A stretch of 64,000 nucleotides of DNA from Flavobacteriales bacterium (GTDB taxonomy: Bacteria; Bacteroidota; Bacteroidia; Flavobacteriales; Flavobacteriaceae), in the NCBI GenBank assembly GCA_020635875.1, contig JACJYY010000005.1, forward strand, positions 124,001 through 188,000, given 5' to 3'. The stretch's first letter is position 1; each line of letters opens with the position of its first letter. The position numbers and the translations under genes are program-made. Below are positions 18,588-29,200 of the stretch, in pieces. Under the pieces are notes generated by a model, which saw only the letters and a program-made list of their open reading frames with translations, did not search any database and was not told the DNA's origin.

Positions 18588-19295
18588 TTATTTACCTACT
18601 GTAGTTCCTATGTTTTCGCCTTGACATACTTTAAGTACATTGCCTCTTTTGTTCATGTCAAACACAATTATTGGCAATTCGTTTTCTTGACTCAGCGTAA
18701 AAGCCGTTGTATCCATAATCTTTAACCCTTTATCTAATACATCTTGATAAGAAATGTATTCGAACTTAGTGGCGTTAGGATCTTTCTCTGGATCAGCAGT
18801 ATAAATTCCATCTACTCGTGTTCCTTTAAGGATTACCTCAGCTCCTACCTCAATACCACGCAACACACAAGCTGTATCTGTTGTAAAATACGGATTACCT
18901 GTACCTGCGCTGAAAATGACTACTCGCCCTTTTTCCAAGTGACGTACTGCTTTTCTTTTGATATAGGGCTCACAAACTGCTTCAATTTTATGTGCGGATT
19001 GCAAACGTGTTTCTAGTCCTGCTTGTTCAAATGCGCCTTGTAATGCCATACCATTTATGACGGTGGCTAGCATCCCCATATAATCGCCTTGTACACGATC
19101 CATTCCTGCACTAGCTCCTGCTACTCCTCTAAAAATATTTCCTCCTCCGATTACAATCGCTACTTCAATCCCTTGATCGTGCAACTCTTTAACATCTTGA
19201 GCATATTCTGCCAAACGTTTAGGATCAATCCCATAGCTTTGATCTCCCATAAGGGCTTCTCCACTTAACTTTAGGAGTATTCTTTTGTATTTCAT
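18588..19295 (-). CDS. pyrH: UMP kinase
   Basis: A 235-residue amino-acid-kinase-fold enzyme. It has KRILLKLSGEALMG at the N-terminus, VIGGGNIFRG, the TGNPYFTTDTA substrate loop and LKGTRVDGIYTADP. It phosphorylates UMP to UDP in pyrimidine nucleotide synthesis. It is the first gene of the pyrH-frr operon; a -7 element is visible upstream. Confidence 0.97.
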   Translation of the reverse strand: MKYKRILLKLSGEALMGDQSYGIDPKRLAEYAQDVKELHDQGIEVAIVIGGGNIFRGVAGASAGMDRVQGDYMGMLATVINGMALQGAFEQAGLETRLQSAHKIEAVCEPYIKRKAVRHLEKGRVVIFSAGTGNPYFTTDTACVLRGIEVGAEVILKGTRVDGIYTADPEKDPNATKFEYISYQDVLDKGLKIMDTTAFTLSQENELPIIVFDMNKRGNVLKVCQGENIGTTVGK

Positions 19296-19315
19296 AGGGC
19301 TTATTTTTTGTTGTA

Positions 19316-19323
19316 CAAATATA
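19316..19323 (-). promoter_or_regulatory. -7 promoter element for pyrH-frr
   Basis: TATATTTG on the minus strand matches TAnnTTTG, 20 bp before the pyrH start. The -33 element is not clear. Confidence 0.45.
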
Positions 19324-19364
19324 GTTATATTCTATTTTTTGAGGAAGAGGATAAGACGCATATT

Positions 19365-20582
19365 TTATTCTGCTTCGTCATATTCTGGATACAGAAAATT
19401 GTTATATGGAAAACGAGTAATATGTACTTTTCGAACAATTTGATATACTTTGGCTCGCAACTCTTCAAAATTTTCCTTTTCGGTCGCTGAGATAAACAAG
19501 GTGTTTTCTTCACCTATCTTTGACATCCACGTTTGCCTCCACTCTTCGAGAGTATAATGTTTCGTTGTTTTTTCTGTAATCAAATCGTCTTCATCAATTA
19601 CTTCGTACGTGTAAGCGTCAATTTTATTAAAAACCAAAACGGTAGGTTTGTCAACACATTTAATCTCTTCTAAAATCGAATTAACAGACTCAATATGATC
19701 TTCAAAATTAGGGTGGGAAATATCCACTACATGCAGCAAAATATCCGCCTCTCTTACTTCATCTAAGGTGCTCTTGAAAGACTCTACCAATTGCGTAGGT
19801 AACTTTCGTATAAAACCTACTGTGTCAGACAATAAAAAGGGTAAATTTTTAATTACTACTTTACGAACGGTAGTATCCAAAGTTGCAAAGAGTTTATTTT
19901 CGGCAAACACCTCGCTTTTGCTTAAAGCATTCATCAATGTTGATTTCCCGACATTGGTGTATCCGACTAATGCTACTCTTACTGTTGCTCCTCTGTTGCT
20001 GCGCTGCACAGACATTTGCTTGTCGATAACCTTTAGCTTTTCCTTTAACAACGTGATTCTGTCACGCACAATACGTCTATCCGTCTCAATCTCTGTCTCT
20101 CCAGGTCCACGCATACCAATACCTCCCTTTTGGCGTTCTAAGTGTGTCCATAGACCCGATAATCGAGGCAATAAATACTGACATTGTGCCAACTCTACCT
20201 GAGTGCGAGCGTAGGAGGTTTGTGCTCTTTGGGCAAAAATATCCAGAATCAGGTTGGTACGGTCTAGGATTTTGCACTCATTCAATATCTTGGAAATATT
20301 TTTTTGTTGAGAAGGAGACAACTCATCATCAAAGATTACCGTCCCAATCTCATTCTCGGTAACGTAATGATGGATTTCGTCAATTTTACCTGAACCTATA
20401 AAAGTTTTAGGATTAGGTTTATCTAATTTTTGATAAAAACGTTTGACTACGTTTCCTCCTGCTGTAAAGGTCAAAAAAGACAATTCATCAAAGTATTCAA
20501 ATAGCTTTTCCTCGGATTGATTTTGAGTCACCAAACCTACGATAACCGCGTTCTCTATTTTCTTGGTATCCTTTTCTAACAT
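19365..20582 (-). CDS. hflX: GTPase HflX
   Basis: A 405-residue ribosome-associated GTPase. The N-terminal HflX domain contains the KTFIGSGKIDEI glycine-rich segment. The linker has LERQKGGIGMRGPGETEIE. The G domain has G1 GYTNVGKSTLMNAL, G3 LSDTVGFIRKLP and G4 VFNKIDAY. HflX splits stalled ribosomes under stress. The C-terminal extension is of normal length. Confidence 0.95.
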   Translation of the reverse strand: MLEKDTKKIENAVIVGLVTQNQSEEKLFEYFDELSFLTFTAGGNVVKRFYQKLDKPNPKTFIGSGKIDEIHHYVTENEIGTVIFDDELSPSQQKNISKILNECKILDRTNLILDIFAQRAQTSYARTQVELAQCQYLLPRLSGLWTHLERQKGGIGMRGPGETEIETDRRIVRDRITLLKEKLKVIDKQMSVQRSNRGATVRVALVGYTNVGKSTLMNALSKSEVFAENKLFATLDTTVRKVVIKNLPFLLSDTVGFIRKLPTQLVESFKSTLDEVREADILLHVVDISHPNFEDHIESVNSILEEIKCVDKPTVLVFNKIDAYTYEVIDEDDLITEKTTKHYTLEEWRQTWMSKIGEENTLFISATEKENFEELRAKVYQIVRKVHITRFPYNNFLYPEYDEAE

Positions 20583-20587
20583 AAAAA

Positions 20588-21040
20588 CTATTGGTTATCT
20601 GAAGCGTACCATTCGCCGTAAGAAGATTCTGTTTCCTGCAAGCGAATAGAATGTAATTGTATTCCTTCAGGTAATCTCTTTGAAATTTTATTCACAAAAT
20701 CCAACAACATATTTTCGGTGGTTGGCTGATAATCTACAAACAATACGTGGTGTCCATTAGCTTTCAATTCGTTCCCCAACTTGAGATGTGGAGAGTTTTG
20801 ATTAAAAACTGTTGCATGATCAAACACTTCTACTATTTCTTCATTAACGATAGTCTTTAGATCTCCAAAATCCATCACCATTCCATACTTCACGTTAGTT
20901 TTGTCAACTATAGGCTCGCCTATTAGGGTTACCGATAATTTATAACTGTGTCCGTGCAAATTTTTGCATTTACCGTCGTAACCGTGTAAGGCATGAGCGG
21001 TCTCAAAGTTAAACTGCTTGGTAATTCTTATTTTACTCAT
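20588..21040 (-). CDS. queD: 6-carboxytetrahydropterin synthase (QueD family)
   Basis: A 150-residue 6-pyruvoyl-tetrahydropterin synthase homologue. The zinc ligands are visible as FETAHALHGYDGKCKNLHGHSY (His and the HGH pair), with catalytic Cys in GKCKNLHG and a later Glu (LQETESS). It converts dihydroneopterin triphosphate to 6-carboxytetrahydropterin in queuosine synthesis. It is followed by hflX with a 5-bp gap. Confidence 0.92.
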   Translation of the reverse strand: MSKIRITKQFNFETAHALHGYDGKCKNLHGHSYKLSVTLIGEPIVDKTNVKYGMVMDFGDLKTIVNEEIVEVFDHATVFNQNSPHLKLGNELKANGHHVLFVDYQPTTENMLLDFVNKISKRLPEGIQLHSIRLQETESSYGEWYASDNQ

Positions 21041-21063
21041 ATTTGTTGCAATTACTTGCTTGG

Positions 21064-21825
21064 CTATTTATTCTTGAATTGTTGTAGTGCCGCTCTTGTT
21101 TCTTCTGACAACACTAATTGTCCTGAAACCGAGGCTCTTTTTGCTAATAACTCATCCCAATCTTCGGTGCCTTCCCACAACATTTTTTTCATTTCTTTTA
21201 AGGCTTTCGCCGAAAATTGCGCCATTTGCTGGGCATAATCATTGACTTCTTTTTCTAATTCTTCATTGGAGGCTACTACTTTAGCAAACAAACCTTGTTG
21301 TGCTGCCCACTCTGCACTCTTCCACTCGGTGGGAGACAATGATAAGTGCGATAAAGCCGCTTTTCCTGCTTTTCTTTCGATGGCTGGTGCTATCACAAAG
21401 GGGCCAATTCCTATGGCTACTTCGGACAATTTCATAGATGCTTTGGCGGAAGCTATAACATAATCACAGGCTGCCACAATACCTACTCCACCTCCTACAA
21501 CTTTCCCTTGCACTCGTCCTACTATAAGCTTAGTAGATTTACGCATAGCATTAATCACGTTGGCAAAACCTGCAAAAAACTGCTGTGCACCTTTAGCATC
21601 ATTAACTTGTAACAACTCATCAAATGAAGCACCCGAACAAAATACGCGATCGCCTTCACTTTTTAAAACAATTATCTTAACAGCACTATCATTACTCGCC
21701 TTTTCGATTGCTTTAACCAACTGTTCCAATAGTGTACTCGGAAATGAATTGGCCGCTGGATGACCAAAGGTTATGGTAGCCACCGACTGATGTATTGTTA
21801 CTGTAAGAGTTCCTTGTGCTTCCAT
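21064..21825 (-). CDS. Enoyl-CoA hydratase/isomerase family protein
   Basis: A 253-residue crotonase-fold protein. The CoA and oxyanion-hole regions are FCSGASFDELLQ and VQGKVVGGGVGIVAACDYVI. The catalytic Glu position near EVAIGIGPFVIAPAIERK is partly atypical. The substrate could be a fatty or branched-chain acyl-CoA. It is co-directional with queD and follows a lipoprotein gene by 2 bp. Confidence 0.85.
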   Translation of the reverse strand: MEAQGTLTVTIHQSVATITFGHPAANSFPSTLLEQLVKAIEKASNDSAVKIIVLKSEGDRVFCSGASFDELLQVNDAKGAQQFFAGFANVINAMRKSTKLIVGRVQGKVVGGGVGIVAACDYVIASAKASMKLSEVAIGIGPFVIAPAIERKAGKAALSHLSLSPTEWKSAEWAAQQGLFAKVVASNEELEKEVNDYAQQMAQFSAKALKEMKKMLWEGTEDWDELLAKRASVSGQLVLSEETRAALQQFKNK

Positions 21826-21827
21826 TT

Positions 21828-23438
21828 TTATTTACTTAAATCAATAGGTTGATTCACATCCCAATTCATCCGTACATCTAAACTTTTGTCAAAATGAAAA
21901 ATCTCTTCGGGTTGTATTTTATTTCTAAAACTACCCGTATCCCATTTTCCGTTTTTGTTATCATCATAAACGATTCGCACATTATATACTGCAGGTTGTA
22001 AGGCATCAAAAACTATAGGTCGTATCGCGCTAACAACTTCCGAAGCTTTTACCTCTCCCTTTTCGTTCGTTAATTGTACAATTACAGGAAATCGTTTTAC
22101 ATTTTCTAACGTTAGTGTTAAATTTCCGTAATCCGTTAAATCTTTTGTACTGAAAGTAGTTCGCAGCGTATCGGTATTGGTTTCCCCAAAATAATCCTCA
22201 ATGGCATCCGGGAATATACGTAAGGTGTACTTGGTCTCTGGTTCCTTTTTAAACAGCACCTTTGTCCTTTTATAAAAGGCTTTATGCTCCAGCTTAAAAG
22301 TTACAGGGATAGAATCGTTATAAAACAACCCTATCTTAGAGGAATTTATTTTTTCTACTGGAGTAGCATATTCTATCGCAACAGTATCTCTAAAATGTAA
22401 CGTACCTGAAGGAGAAAAATTTAACCTTAGAGAATCTCTTTCCTTTTTGTTAAGGCGAATAGTATACGGATGTTTGTAAATACCTTGACTAATTGTAGTT
22501 AACAACGAATCCGCAACTATCGGTTTGAACCAAATCTCCAATGAGTCTTTATCTTCTATTTTTGTAATATAATGAGGTACAATTGTATCACCCTTACTTA
22601 ATGTTATTTGTAGTCCTTCTCTGTCTCCTACATAACCCAATAACATTTTATTAGCGGCTTCTAATTTTGGCCGTACAATCTTGAGTGTAGGTATCGTTTT
22701 AAATAGTTTAAGAGTGGGATTAACCGCAGTTGGCAACGTTATAGGTTCATCCACAAAGGCTATTTTTTCACGTATGGGATCCCAATAATAGTCTTGATTT
22801 TTGTCTACAAAAGCCACTAACTTATAGCTTCCTTCTTTGATGTTATCAAACTTGAAATTTTTGAGACTGTCTAAACTAGCAATATATCTAGGCTTTTCTT
22901 TATATACTGTGGAATCATTATAAGATTCGTTGTATTCATATAAAAAAACAGAAACCTCTTCTTTAATTGCTCCTTTGACTAAAGGATTTATAATTCTACC
23001 TCCCAATTGCAAGGAATCGATATAACTTCCTGTAGAAAAAGTATACGTTAGATTTTTATAAGGATTCCCTTCAGTAGCATCAATAATGCTATTACCAAAA
23101 TTAAAACTATACGTGGTTGATGGTCTAAGTGTATCTTGAATCTCGACGGTAATGTATTTTTTAGATACCCCACCCAAAGGGGTTATCAGCGGTTTGTATT
23201 TCTGAGGAGGAGATACTACTAATTGCTTGTCTATATCATCCAGTTTGACATATTCATCAAAATATATCTTAAACTTTTTTTCAGAAAAATTAACCGCCTT
23301 GTTATCTGGATTACTCATTACCACTTTAGGTGCATCTGCATCTTTAGGCCCACCAGTAGGCATCCCTTTTTTGGCACAACCCAAAACAATTAGCATGAGA
23401 AATAGCGTGACTGCTAAGGCTTTTTTGAAAAAACTCAT
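21828..23438 (-). CDS. Ig-like (SbsA/Big_5) domain lipoprotein
   Basis: A 536-residue protein. ATG 23438 gives a lipoprotein signal (LAVTLFLMLIVLGC), followed by GMPTGGPKDADAPKVV, the standard start of this Bacteroidota family. Residues 30-140 are an SbsA Ig-like domain (NFSEKKFKIYFDEYVKLDD). Beta-rich segments follow, with two EF-like acidic loops (DKNQDYYWDP; DDNKNGKWDTG) that may bind calcium. It is a surface or periplasmic lipoprotein of unknown function. Confidence 0.8.
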   Translation of the reverse strand: MSFFKKALAVTLFLMLIVLGCAKKGMPTGGPKDADAPKVVMSNPDNKAVNFSEKKFKIYFDEYVKLDDIDKQLVVSPPQKYKPLITPLGGVSKKYITVEIQDTLRPSTTYSFNFGNSIIDATEGNPYKNLTYTFSTGSYIDSLQLGGRIINPLVKGAIKEEVSVFLYEYNESYNDSTVYKEKPRYIASLDSLKNFKFDNIKEGSYKLVAFVDKNQDYYWDPIREKIAFVDEPITLPTAVNPTLKLFKTIPTLKIVRPKLEAANKMLLGYVGDREGLQITLSKGDTIVPHYITKIEDKDSLEIWFKPIVADSLLTTISQGIYKHPYTIRLNKKERDSLRLNFSPSGTLHFRDTVAIEYATPVEKINSSKIGLFYNDSIPVTFKLEHKAFYKRTKVLFKKEPETKYTLRIFPDAIEDYFGETNTDTLRTTFSTKDLTDYGNLTLTLENVKRFPVIVQLTNEKGEVKASEVVSAIRPIVFDALQPAVYNVRIVYDDNKNGKWDTGSFRNKIQPEEIFHFDKSLDVRMNWDVNQPIDLSK

Positions 23439-23511
23439 AGAATACTTTTGACCTAGCAAAATTAGTGCTAATTCCTGTAATACTAAAGTGCTAATTCACA
23501 ATAATTGACAA

Positions 23512-24186
23512 CTAATACTTCTCTGTATGGCTTTGCAATCGTAGCTTAAACGTCCCATTTGTCACTTGGAATTTATCCTTTGAATCATTGGGGTTAACCA
23601 ATTCACAGGTGAACGTTCCTGAAATAAGTTTACAAACTTTACCCGTACTGCATTTTTCTGCTGTTTCTACTTTTGTAATTTCAAATTTTGCAGTGTCTGA
23701 TTGAACAAATTGACTGGTATATTGAATACCATTTTTCCCATTAGGAGCATAAACCACAGCTCCTCCATACTCCTCATCTGTTTGCGAAAAACTATAAACA
23801 CCTGATTTGATAATGTTGTCCAAATGAGTATCTGTCGTAGGATTGTGCAAAAAACGAATGAATCGCACGCCCATTGTCGGCTGAGTATCATCCGATAAAT
23901 GGGTGATCTGAGGAGAATAATTCAGAATGTACTTGTTCTCTCCTTTTATTTCTTGATTATATTGGGAATTGACATATCCCAATTGAACGTTTGCTCCAAA
24001 CTGGATAATTTCTTCTTTTAAAAGAATCGCTTGATTATCAATTACAGCTCTAATATGTATCTCCGAATTAGAACTTACTTCACCCTTGATTTTAATGGAG
24101 CTAGGATCAATTTCTTGATTGGAAGTATTGTCCTTTGTGCATGAAAATAAGGCTACCAGAATCAATACGGGCAAAAGTTTTCTCAT
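23512..24186 (-). CDS. Hypothetical lipoprotein
   Basis: A 224-residue protein with a lipoprotein signal (LLPVLILVALFSC, Cys ~16) and a beta-rich mature part that I do not recognise. The only other cysteines are two near residues 181 and 186 (EKCSTGKVCKL) and one in TFTCELV near 195, suggesting one disulfide. It has its own upstream region shared with divergent pckA. Confidence 0.6.
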   Translation of the reverse strand: MRKLLPVLILVALFSCTKDNTSNQEIDPSSIKIKGEVSSNSEIHIRAVIDNQAILLKEEIIQFGANVQLGYVNSQYNQEIKGENKYILNYSPQITHLSDDTQPTMGVRFIRFLHNPTTDTHLDNIIKSGVYSFSQTDEEYGGAVVYAPNGKNGIQYTSQFVQSDTAKFEITKVETAEKCSTGKVCKLISGTFTCELVNPNDSKDKFQVTNGTFKLRLQSHTEKY

Positions 24187-24400
24187 AATCTTAAAAATTG
24201 ATTCTCGTAAGATACGAAAAATGCCTTCCCGACAAAAATCGAGAAGGGTTGTGAAAATTTACATTCTTTAATAAACAACTTTAACTCAATTTTATGATTT
24301 AAACAATTCATCCCACTCCCTTATTTTATATGCCCTCAGACAAAATCAAAAAAATACTTCAACCATGATATTTGTCATAATTTCAAGAGATTGTGCATCT

Positions 24401-24408
24401 TACCTTTG
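24401..24408 (+). promoter_or_regulatory. -7 promoter element for pckA
   Basis: TACCTTTG matches TAnnTTTG, 40 bp before the chosen ATG. The rest of the 260-bp divergent region (24187-24448) shows no other structure I can support. Confidence 0.5.
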
Positions 24409-24448
24409 TAGTGTACAAAAAACAAATAACTCATTAAAATTAAATATC

Positions 24449-26071
24449 ATGAAAAACATTAGAGTAATTAAAGATTTGCACGACATTGGAATTACAGGTT
24501 ATCACCAAGTGGTATACAACCCATCATACGAAGAGTTGTATCAAGCAGAAATGAGCCCAAAAAACAAAGGCTTTGAAAAAGGAATTGAGACCAGCAGTGG
24601 TTGTGTGGCAGTAAGCACAGGAATTTTTACAGGACGTTCTCCTAAAGATAGATACATTGTGGAAGATGACATTACAAGAGACACAATTCACTGGGGAGAC
24701 ATTAACCTTCCGACAACTAAAAAAACTTGGGATCACTGCAAAGGTTTAGTATTAAAACAATTGTCTACTTCTAAAAAATTATACGTAGTTGATGCGTTCT
24801 GTGGTACTAATCCGGACACTCGTTTAAAAGTGCGTTTTATTATGGAAGTTCCTTGGCAAGCACACTTTGTAACAAATATGTTCATTAGACCTTCGATCTA
24901 TGAGTTGGAAAACTTCGGAGAACCTGATTTTGTGGTAATGAACGGTTCTAAAACAGCAAACAATAAATGGCAAGAGCAAGGATTAAACTCTGAAAATTTT
25001 GTCATGTTCAACTTGACTGAAAAAATTCAAATCATTGGTGGTACTTGGTACGGTGGTGAAATGAAAAAGGGAATGTTTGCCATGATGAATTATTACCTAC
25101 CATTAAAAGGAATGGCATCTATGCACTGTTCTGCTAACGTAGGTGAAGATGGTGATGTAGCTGTATTCTTCGGATTGTCAGGAACAGGAAAAACAACCCT
25201 ATCTGCTGATCCTAAACGTTACTTAATTGGAGATGATGAGCACGGATGGGATGACCAAGGTGTGTTCAACTACGAAGGTGGATGCTATGCTAAAACAATC
25301 AATTTAACAGAAGAGAAAGAACCAGATATTTGGAGAGCTATCAAAAGAGACGCCTTACTAGAAAACGTAGTAGTAGAAGATGATGGAGTAGTCGATTTTG
25401 ATGATAATTCAATCACTGAGAACACCCGTGTATCTTATCCAATTTATCATATCAACAAAATCGTATTACCATCAAAAGCAGGACATGCAAGTAAAATCAT
25501 TTACTTATCAGCAGATGCCTTTGGGGTATTACCTCCAGTGTCTATTTTGAATCCAGATCAAGCTCAATATCACTTCTTATGTGGATACACCTCTAAATTA
25601 GCAGGTACTGAAAGAGGAATTACAGAGCCAACTCCTAGTTTTTCTCCAGCCTTTGGTGAAGCATTCTTATCATTACACCCTACAATGTACTCTAAAACAT
25701 TAGTAGCAAAAATGCAAGAACACAACGCTAAAGCATACCTTGTAAATACTGGATGGAACGGTACAGGAGAGAGAATTTCTTTGAAAGACACTCGTGCCAT
25801 CATTGATGCTATCATTGACGGATCAATTGAGGAGGCAGATACAATTCACGTACCTTACTTGAACTTGACTGCTCCAACAGCATTGAACAATGTTTCTGAA
25901 GGCTTATTAGACCCAAGAGACACTTATGAAGATGTTTCTGAATGGGAAACTAAAGCCAAAAAATTATCAGCGTTGTACATCAAAAACTTTGAAAACTATT
26001 GTGATAATGATGCCGCAAAAGCGCTTATCCCTTCAGGTCCATACCTAGAAGAACAACCAGAACTAGTGTAG
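24449..26071 (+). CDS. pckA: Phosphoenolpyruvate carboxykinase (ATP)
   Basis: A 540-residue enzyme of normal length. It has the P-loop FGLSGTGKTTLSADP (~residues 240-254), the metal-binding LIGDDEHGWDDQGVFNYEGG and the substrate Arg segment GIFTGRSPKDRY near 60. It interconverts oxaloacetate plus ATP with PEP, CO2 and ADP, the entry to gluconeogenesis. ATG 24449 was chosen; the upstream open frame is poor in family features. A strong terminator follows. Confidence 0.97.
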   Translation: MKNIRVIKDLHDIGITGYHQVVYNPSYEELYQAEMSPKNKGFEKGIETSSGCVAVSTGIFTGRSPKDRYIVEDDITRDTIHWGDINLPTTKKTWDHCKGLVLKQLSTSKKLYVVDAFCGTNPDTRLKVRFIMEVPWQAHFVTNMFIRPSIYELENFGEPDFVVMNGSKTANNKWQEQGLNSENFVMFNLTEKIQIIGGTWYGGEMKKGMFAMMNYYLPLKGMASMHCSANVGEDGDVAVFFGLSGTGKTTLSADPKRYLIGDDEHGWDDQGVFNYEGGCYAKTINLTEEKEPDIWRAIKRDALLENVVVEDDGVVDFDDNSITENTRVSYPIYHINKIVLPSKAGHASKIIYLSADAFGVLPPVSILNPDQAQYHFLCGYTSKLAGTERGITEPTPSFSPAFGEAFLSLHPTMYSKTLVAKMQEHNAKAYLVNTGWNGTGERISLKDTRAIIDAIIDGSIEEADTIHVPYLNLTAPTALNNVSEGLLDPRDTYEDVSEWETKAKKLSALYIKNFENYCDNDAAKALIPSGPYLEEQPELV

Positions 26072-26094
26072 ATTTATTTATTTTGTGTTAATTG

Positions 26095-26133
26095 AAAAGG
26101 CTTGTTTGCATGGCGCAAACAAGCCTTTTTTTT
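26095..26133 (+). terminator. Rho-independent terminator of pckA
   Basis: The stem GGCTTGTTTGC / GCAAACAAGCC is followed by a run of eight T. Confidence 0.92.
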
Positions 26134-26141
26134 GGTTTTAT

Positions 26142-26223
26142 TTAACACATACTTAAGCAAAGGTTAAAGTATTCCCAAAACAGCCAAAAGACAAGTGTTT
26201 ATTAGAACTAAGACGTATTTTTG
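26142..26223 (+). promoter_or_regulatory. Promoter region of the modular T9SS protein, with phased TTAA motifs
   Basis: TATTTTTG at 26216-26223 matches the -7 consensus. TTAA occurs at 26142, 26153 and 26164, exactly 11 bp apart, which resembles an OmpR-type operator. TTAA is frequent in AT-rich DNA, so the phasing could be chance. Confidence 0.35.
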
Positions 26224-26247
26224 TGGCCTATTTTAAACCTTAAAATC

Positions 26248-29200
26248 ATGAAGAAAATACACAACCTTCTGATACTTACGATTTTGACCTTTTCAACAAT
26301 CGTTTCAGCCACAGAAATCCACGTAAAAAAAGCCAACAGTAGCGAGGCTCCGCGTGTACATGTTTGGACCTACAATAGCGCCAATGATGTCCCTATTACA
26401 AACACTTCTAATTGGCCTAACAATTTGCCTTACACAACAGCAGAAAGCAATGGCTGGTTCAGTTATTCCTTTGATTCCACTGCTTATGGATGTTTGTTCG
26501 TGTACAATAACGGTCAAACAGCCGACTTTAAATACTATACTAACGACCGATGGATTATTTTAAATGAAGACGGAACTTTACAATCTGTTAATGAAGTTAA
26601 TCCTGAAACAGCAAATGACATTATCTTCTCCGAATCTGTTGCACCTAAAGAAAACGGAAAATACAACGAAGGAGCTGTAGTACAAATAACAATTACCAAC
26701 CCTGGCAATAAAGACATTTACTATACCACAGACGGCTCTGATCCTTCTGCTGTGATTGGCAGCATCAACGGAACAGAATACACCGAGCCAATAGAAATAA
26801 TCTCAAACACCACTTTGAAAGTATCTCTGGCAGGAGCGTACGCTTATGGTTTTCCTGTTTTAGGAACTCCAGTGGTAAAGACATACGAGTTTGAGGAAGT
26901 GGTTATCATTCCATCTTTTACCTATTCTACAAATCCAGGATTAAGCGACAACGGAACTTACCTCGAAGGAACTACTGTTGAAGTGACATTCAATTTGAGC
27001 AACCCTTCCAATGACCCAGACTGGGACATCTATTATTCACTGGACGGAAACGATGTAGATCTTTCACAAATTAACGGTGGCAACTACTTGAATCCTATCC
27101 GATATGCAGGAGCTTTCAACATTACAAGTGACATTGTTGTATATGCCAAATTATTCAATGTTACTACAGGTCAAAGCCAAGGCGTATCGCCAATGGTATT
27201 CAACTTTGAGCAACCGACACCTCAACAAACGATTTATGTAAAGAAAGAAGGCTCATTAACACCTCCAAAAATCCATGTGTGGAGAGAAGATGGAGCAGCG
27301 ACAATCACAAATCCTGCAAACTGGCCTAATAACTTACCATTGATGACTTATGATCATGAAAGTAGTGACGGATGGTATTCTTATGCATTTGATGAGGTAC
27401 CAAGCTTTGGGACATTGTTTTATTTGGATAATTTCAAAACTCAGGATTACAAATTTTATTCAGAAGATCGTTACTTCTTATTTGACGAAAACAACAATTT
27501 AATCTCCAATACTACCACTAAACCTTTTGATGAGGAAATTATTCTCGAAGCTAGTGTTGATATAGAACCTAATGCTAACGGAAAATACGATTACGGCACA
27601 GTGATAACGGTTACTTTTAGTTCAAATGGAGGCTACAGTGATCGCTATATTGCTTATACAACAGACGGTAGTGATCCAGCAACAAGTAGCACCTTCACAC
27701 AATTAAACAAAACAGAAGGCTACCCTACAACACTTCAAATCACTTCCAATACACAGTTGAGAGCTATAGAAGAGCAATTGTACAGAAGTAACCCTCGCTC
27801 TAACGAAGTAAGCATGAACATTGAGTTCGAAGAGCCTAGTTCTTATCTTGAATATTCTACCGACATAAAACCAAATGAAAACGGCAGTTTTACAGAAGGA
27901 GAAACAGTAAATGTTTCTATTTCCAGACTAATTGGTTGCGGAGGCTGTTCTTTTGCTGTATTCTATACAACGGATGGATCAGAGCCATCTGAAAGCGAAA
28001 CAAAAACTTTATATACCGATGCTATACCTGTTAGTCAAAACACCACAATAAAAGCAGCAATAAATAGTTACATGGGAGGAACATGGTATCCTACAGAAGA
28101 ATTCACGTTGACATTTGAACCTCCTTTTGAAGAAGTTCCTTCTTTCACTTACTCTACTACCCCTGGGTTAAGCGATAATGGAACCTACCCTGCTGGAGCT
28201 ACAGTTTCAACCACTTTTAATTTAAACTATCCATCAGATAATCCTAATTGGATCATTTATTACGCTTTGGATGGCAATCCAGTAGATTTAGCCAATGTAG
28301 GTACTGGAAGTCAAAATGCTATTTTGTACGAAAGTGCTTTTGACGTAACTTCTAATCTTGTGGTTTACGCTACAATGTATAATACTTATACCGGTCAGAG
28401 CCAAAGTGTATCTCCTATGATTTTCACTTTTGAAGTTCCAGTTCCACAATATAAAATATATGTCAAAAAACAAAGCGGCAATACCCCTCCAAAAATCCAT
28501 GTATGGAGTAATCCAGAAGAAAATAAACCTGCAATGACAGACTCATCCAACTGGCCAACGAATTTGCCTGAAATGACATACACTTATGACAATGGATGGT
28601 ATCAATTCACAACCTATGATTTTGACAGTTACGGAACACTTTTTATTCTGGATGGCGAACAAACGGAGGATTACAAATTCTATTCAGAAGATAGATGGTT
28701 CATATTCGATGAAAACAATGAACTAGTATCTAATACAACGACTAAACCTGTAACGATTGAATTGTCTTTGAGCAATGATATTCAACCTAATGCTGACGGC
28801 AAATTTGTAGCTGGACAAACCGTAACCGCTACTTTCACTTCGAATGGAGGTTCTTATCAGCGTTATATCAGATACACAACCGATGGTAGCGACCCTAAAA
28901 CAAGTGCTTCCTATCAATTAATAGTTATCACTCAATATACTCCTGCGACCTTAGAGATAACCGAAGACACTGCGTTAAGAGCTATTGAAGAGGGAATATA
29001 TGGAGCAGGGCCATACTCCAATGAAGTAAGTTTTAATTACGAATTCGAAAAAGGAAAACTGGTTACCATCGAGAGAGATATTGAACCACGTAGTAATGGT
29101 TACTACACTAGTGGACAAACTGTCAATGTCACTATCAGTAGAACAGAAGGATGTGGAGGATGCTCTTATGCAGATTACTATACGCTAGATGGATCTGATC

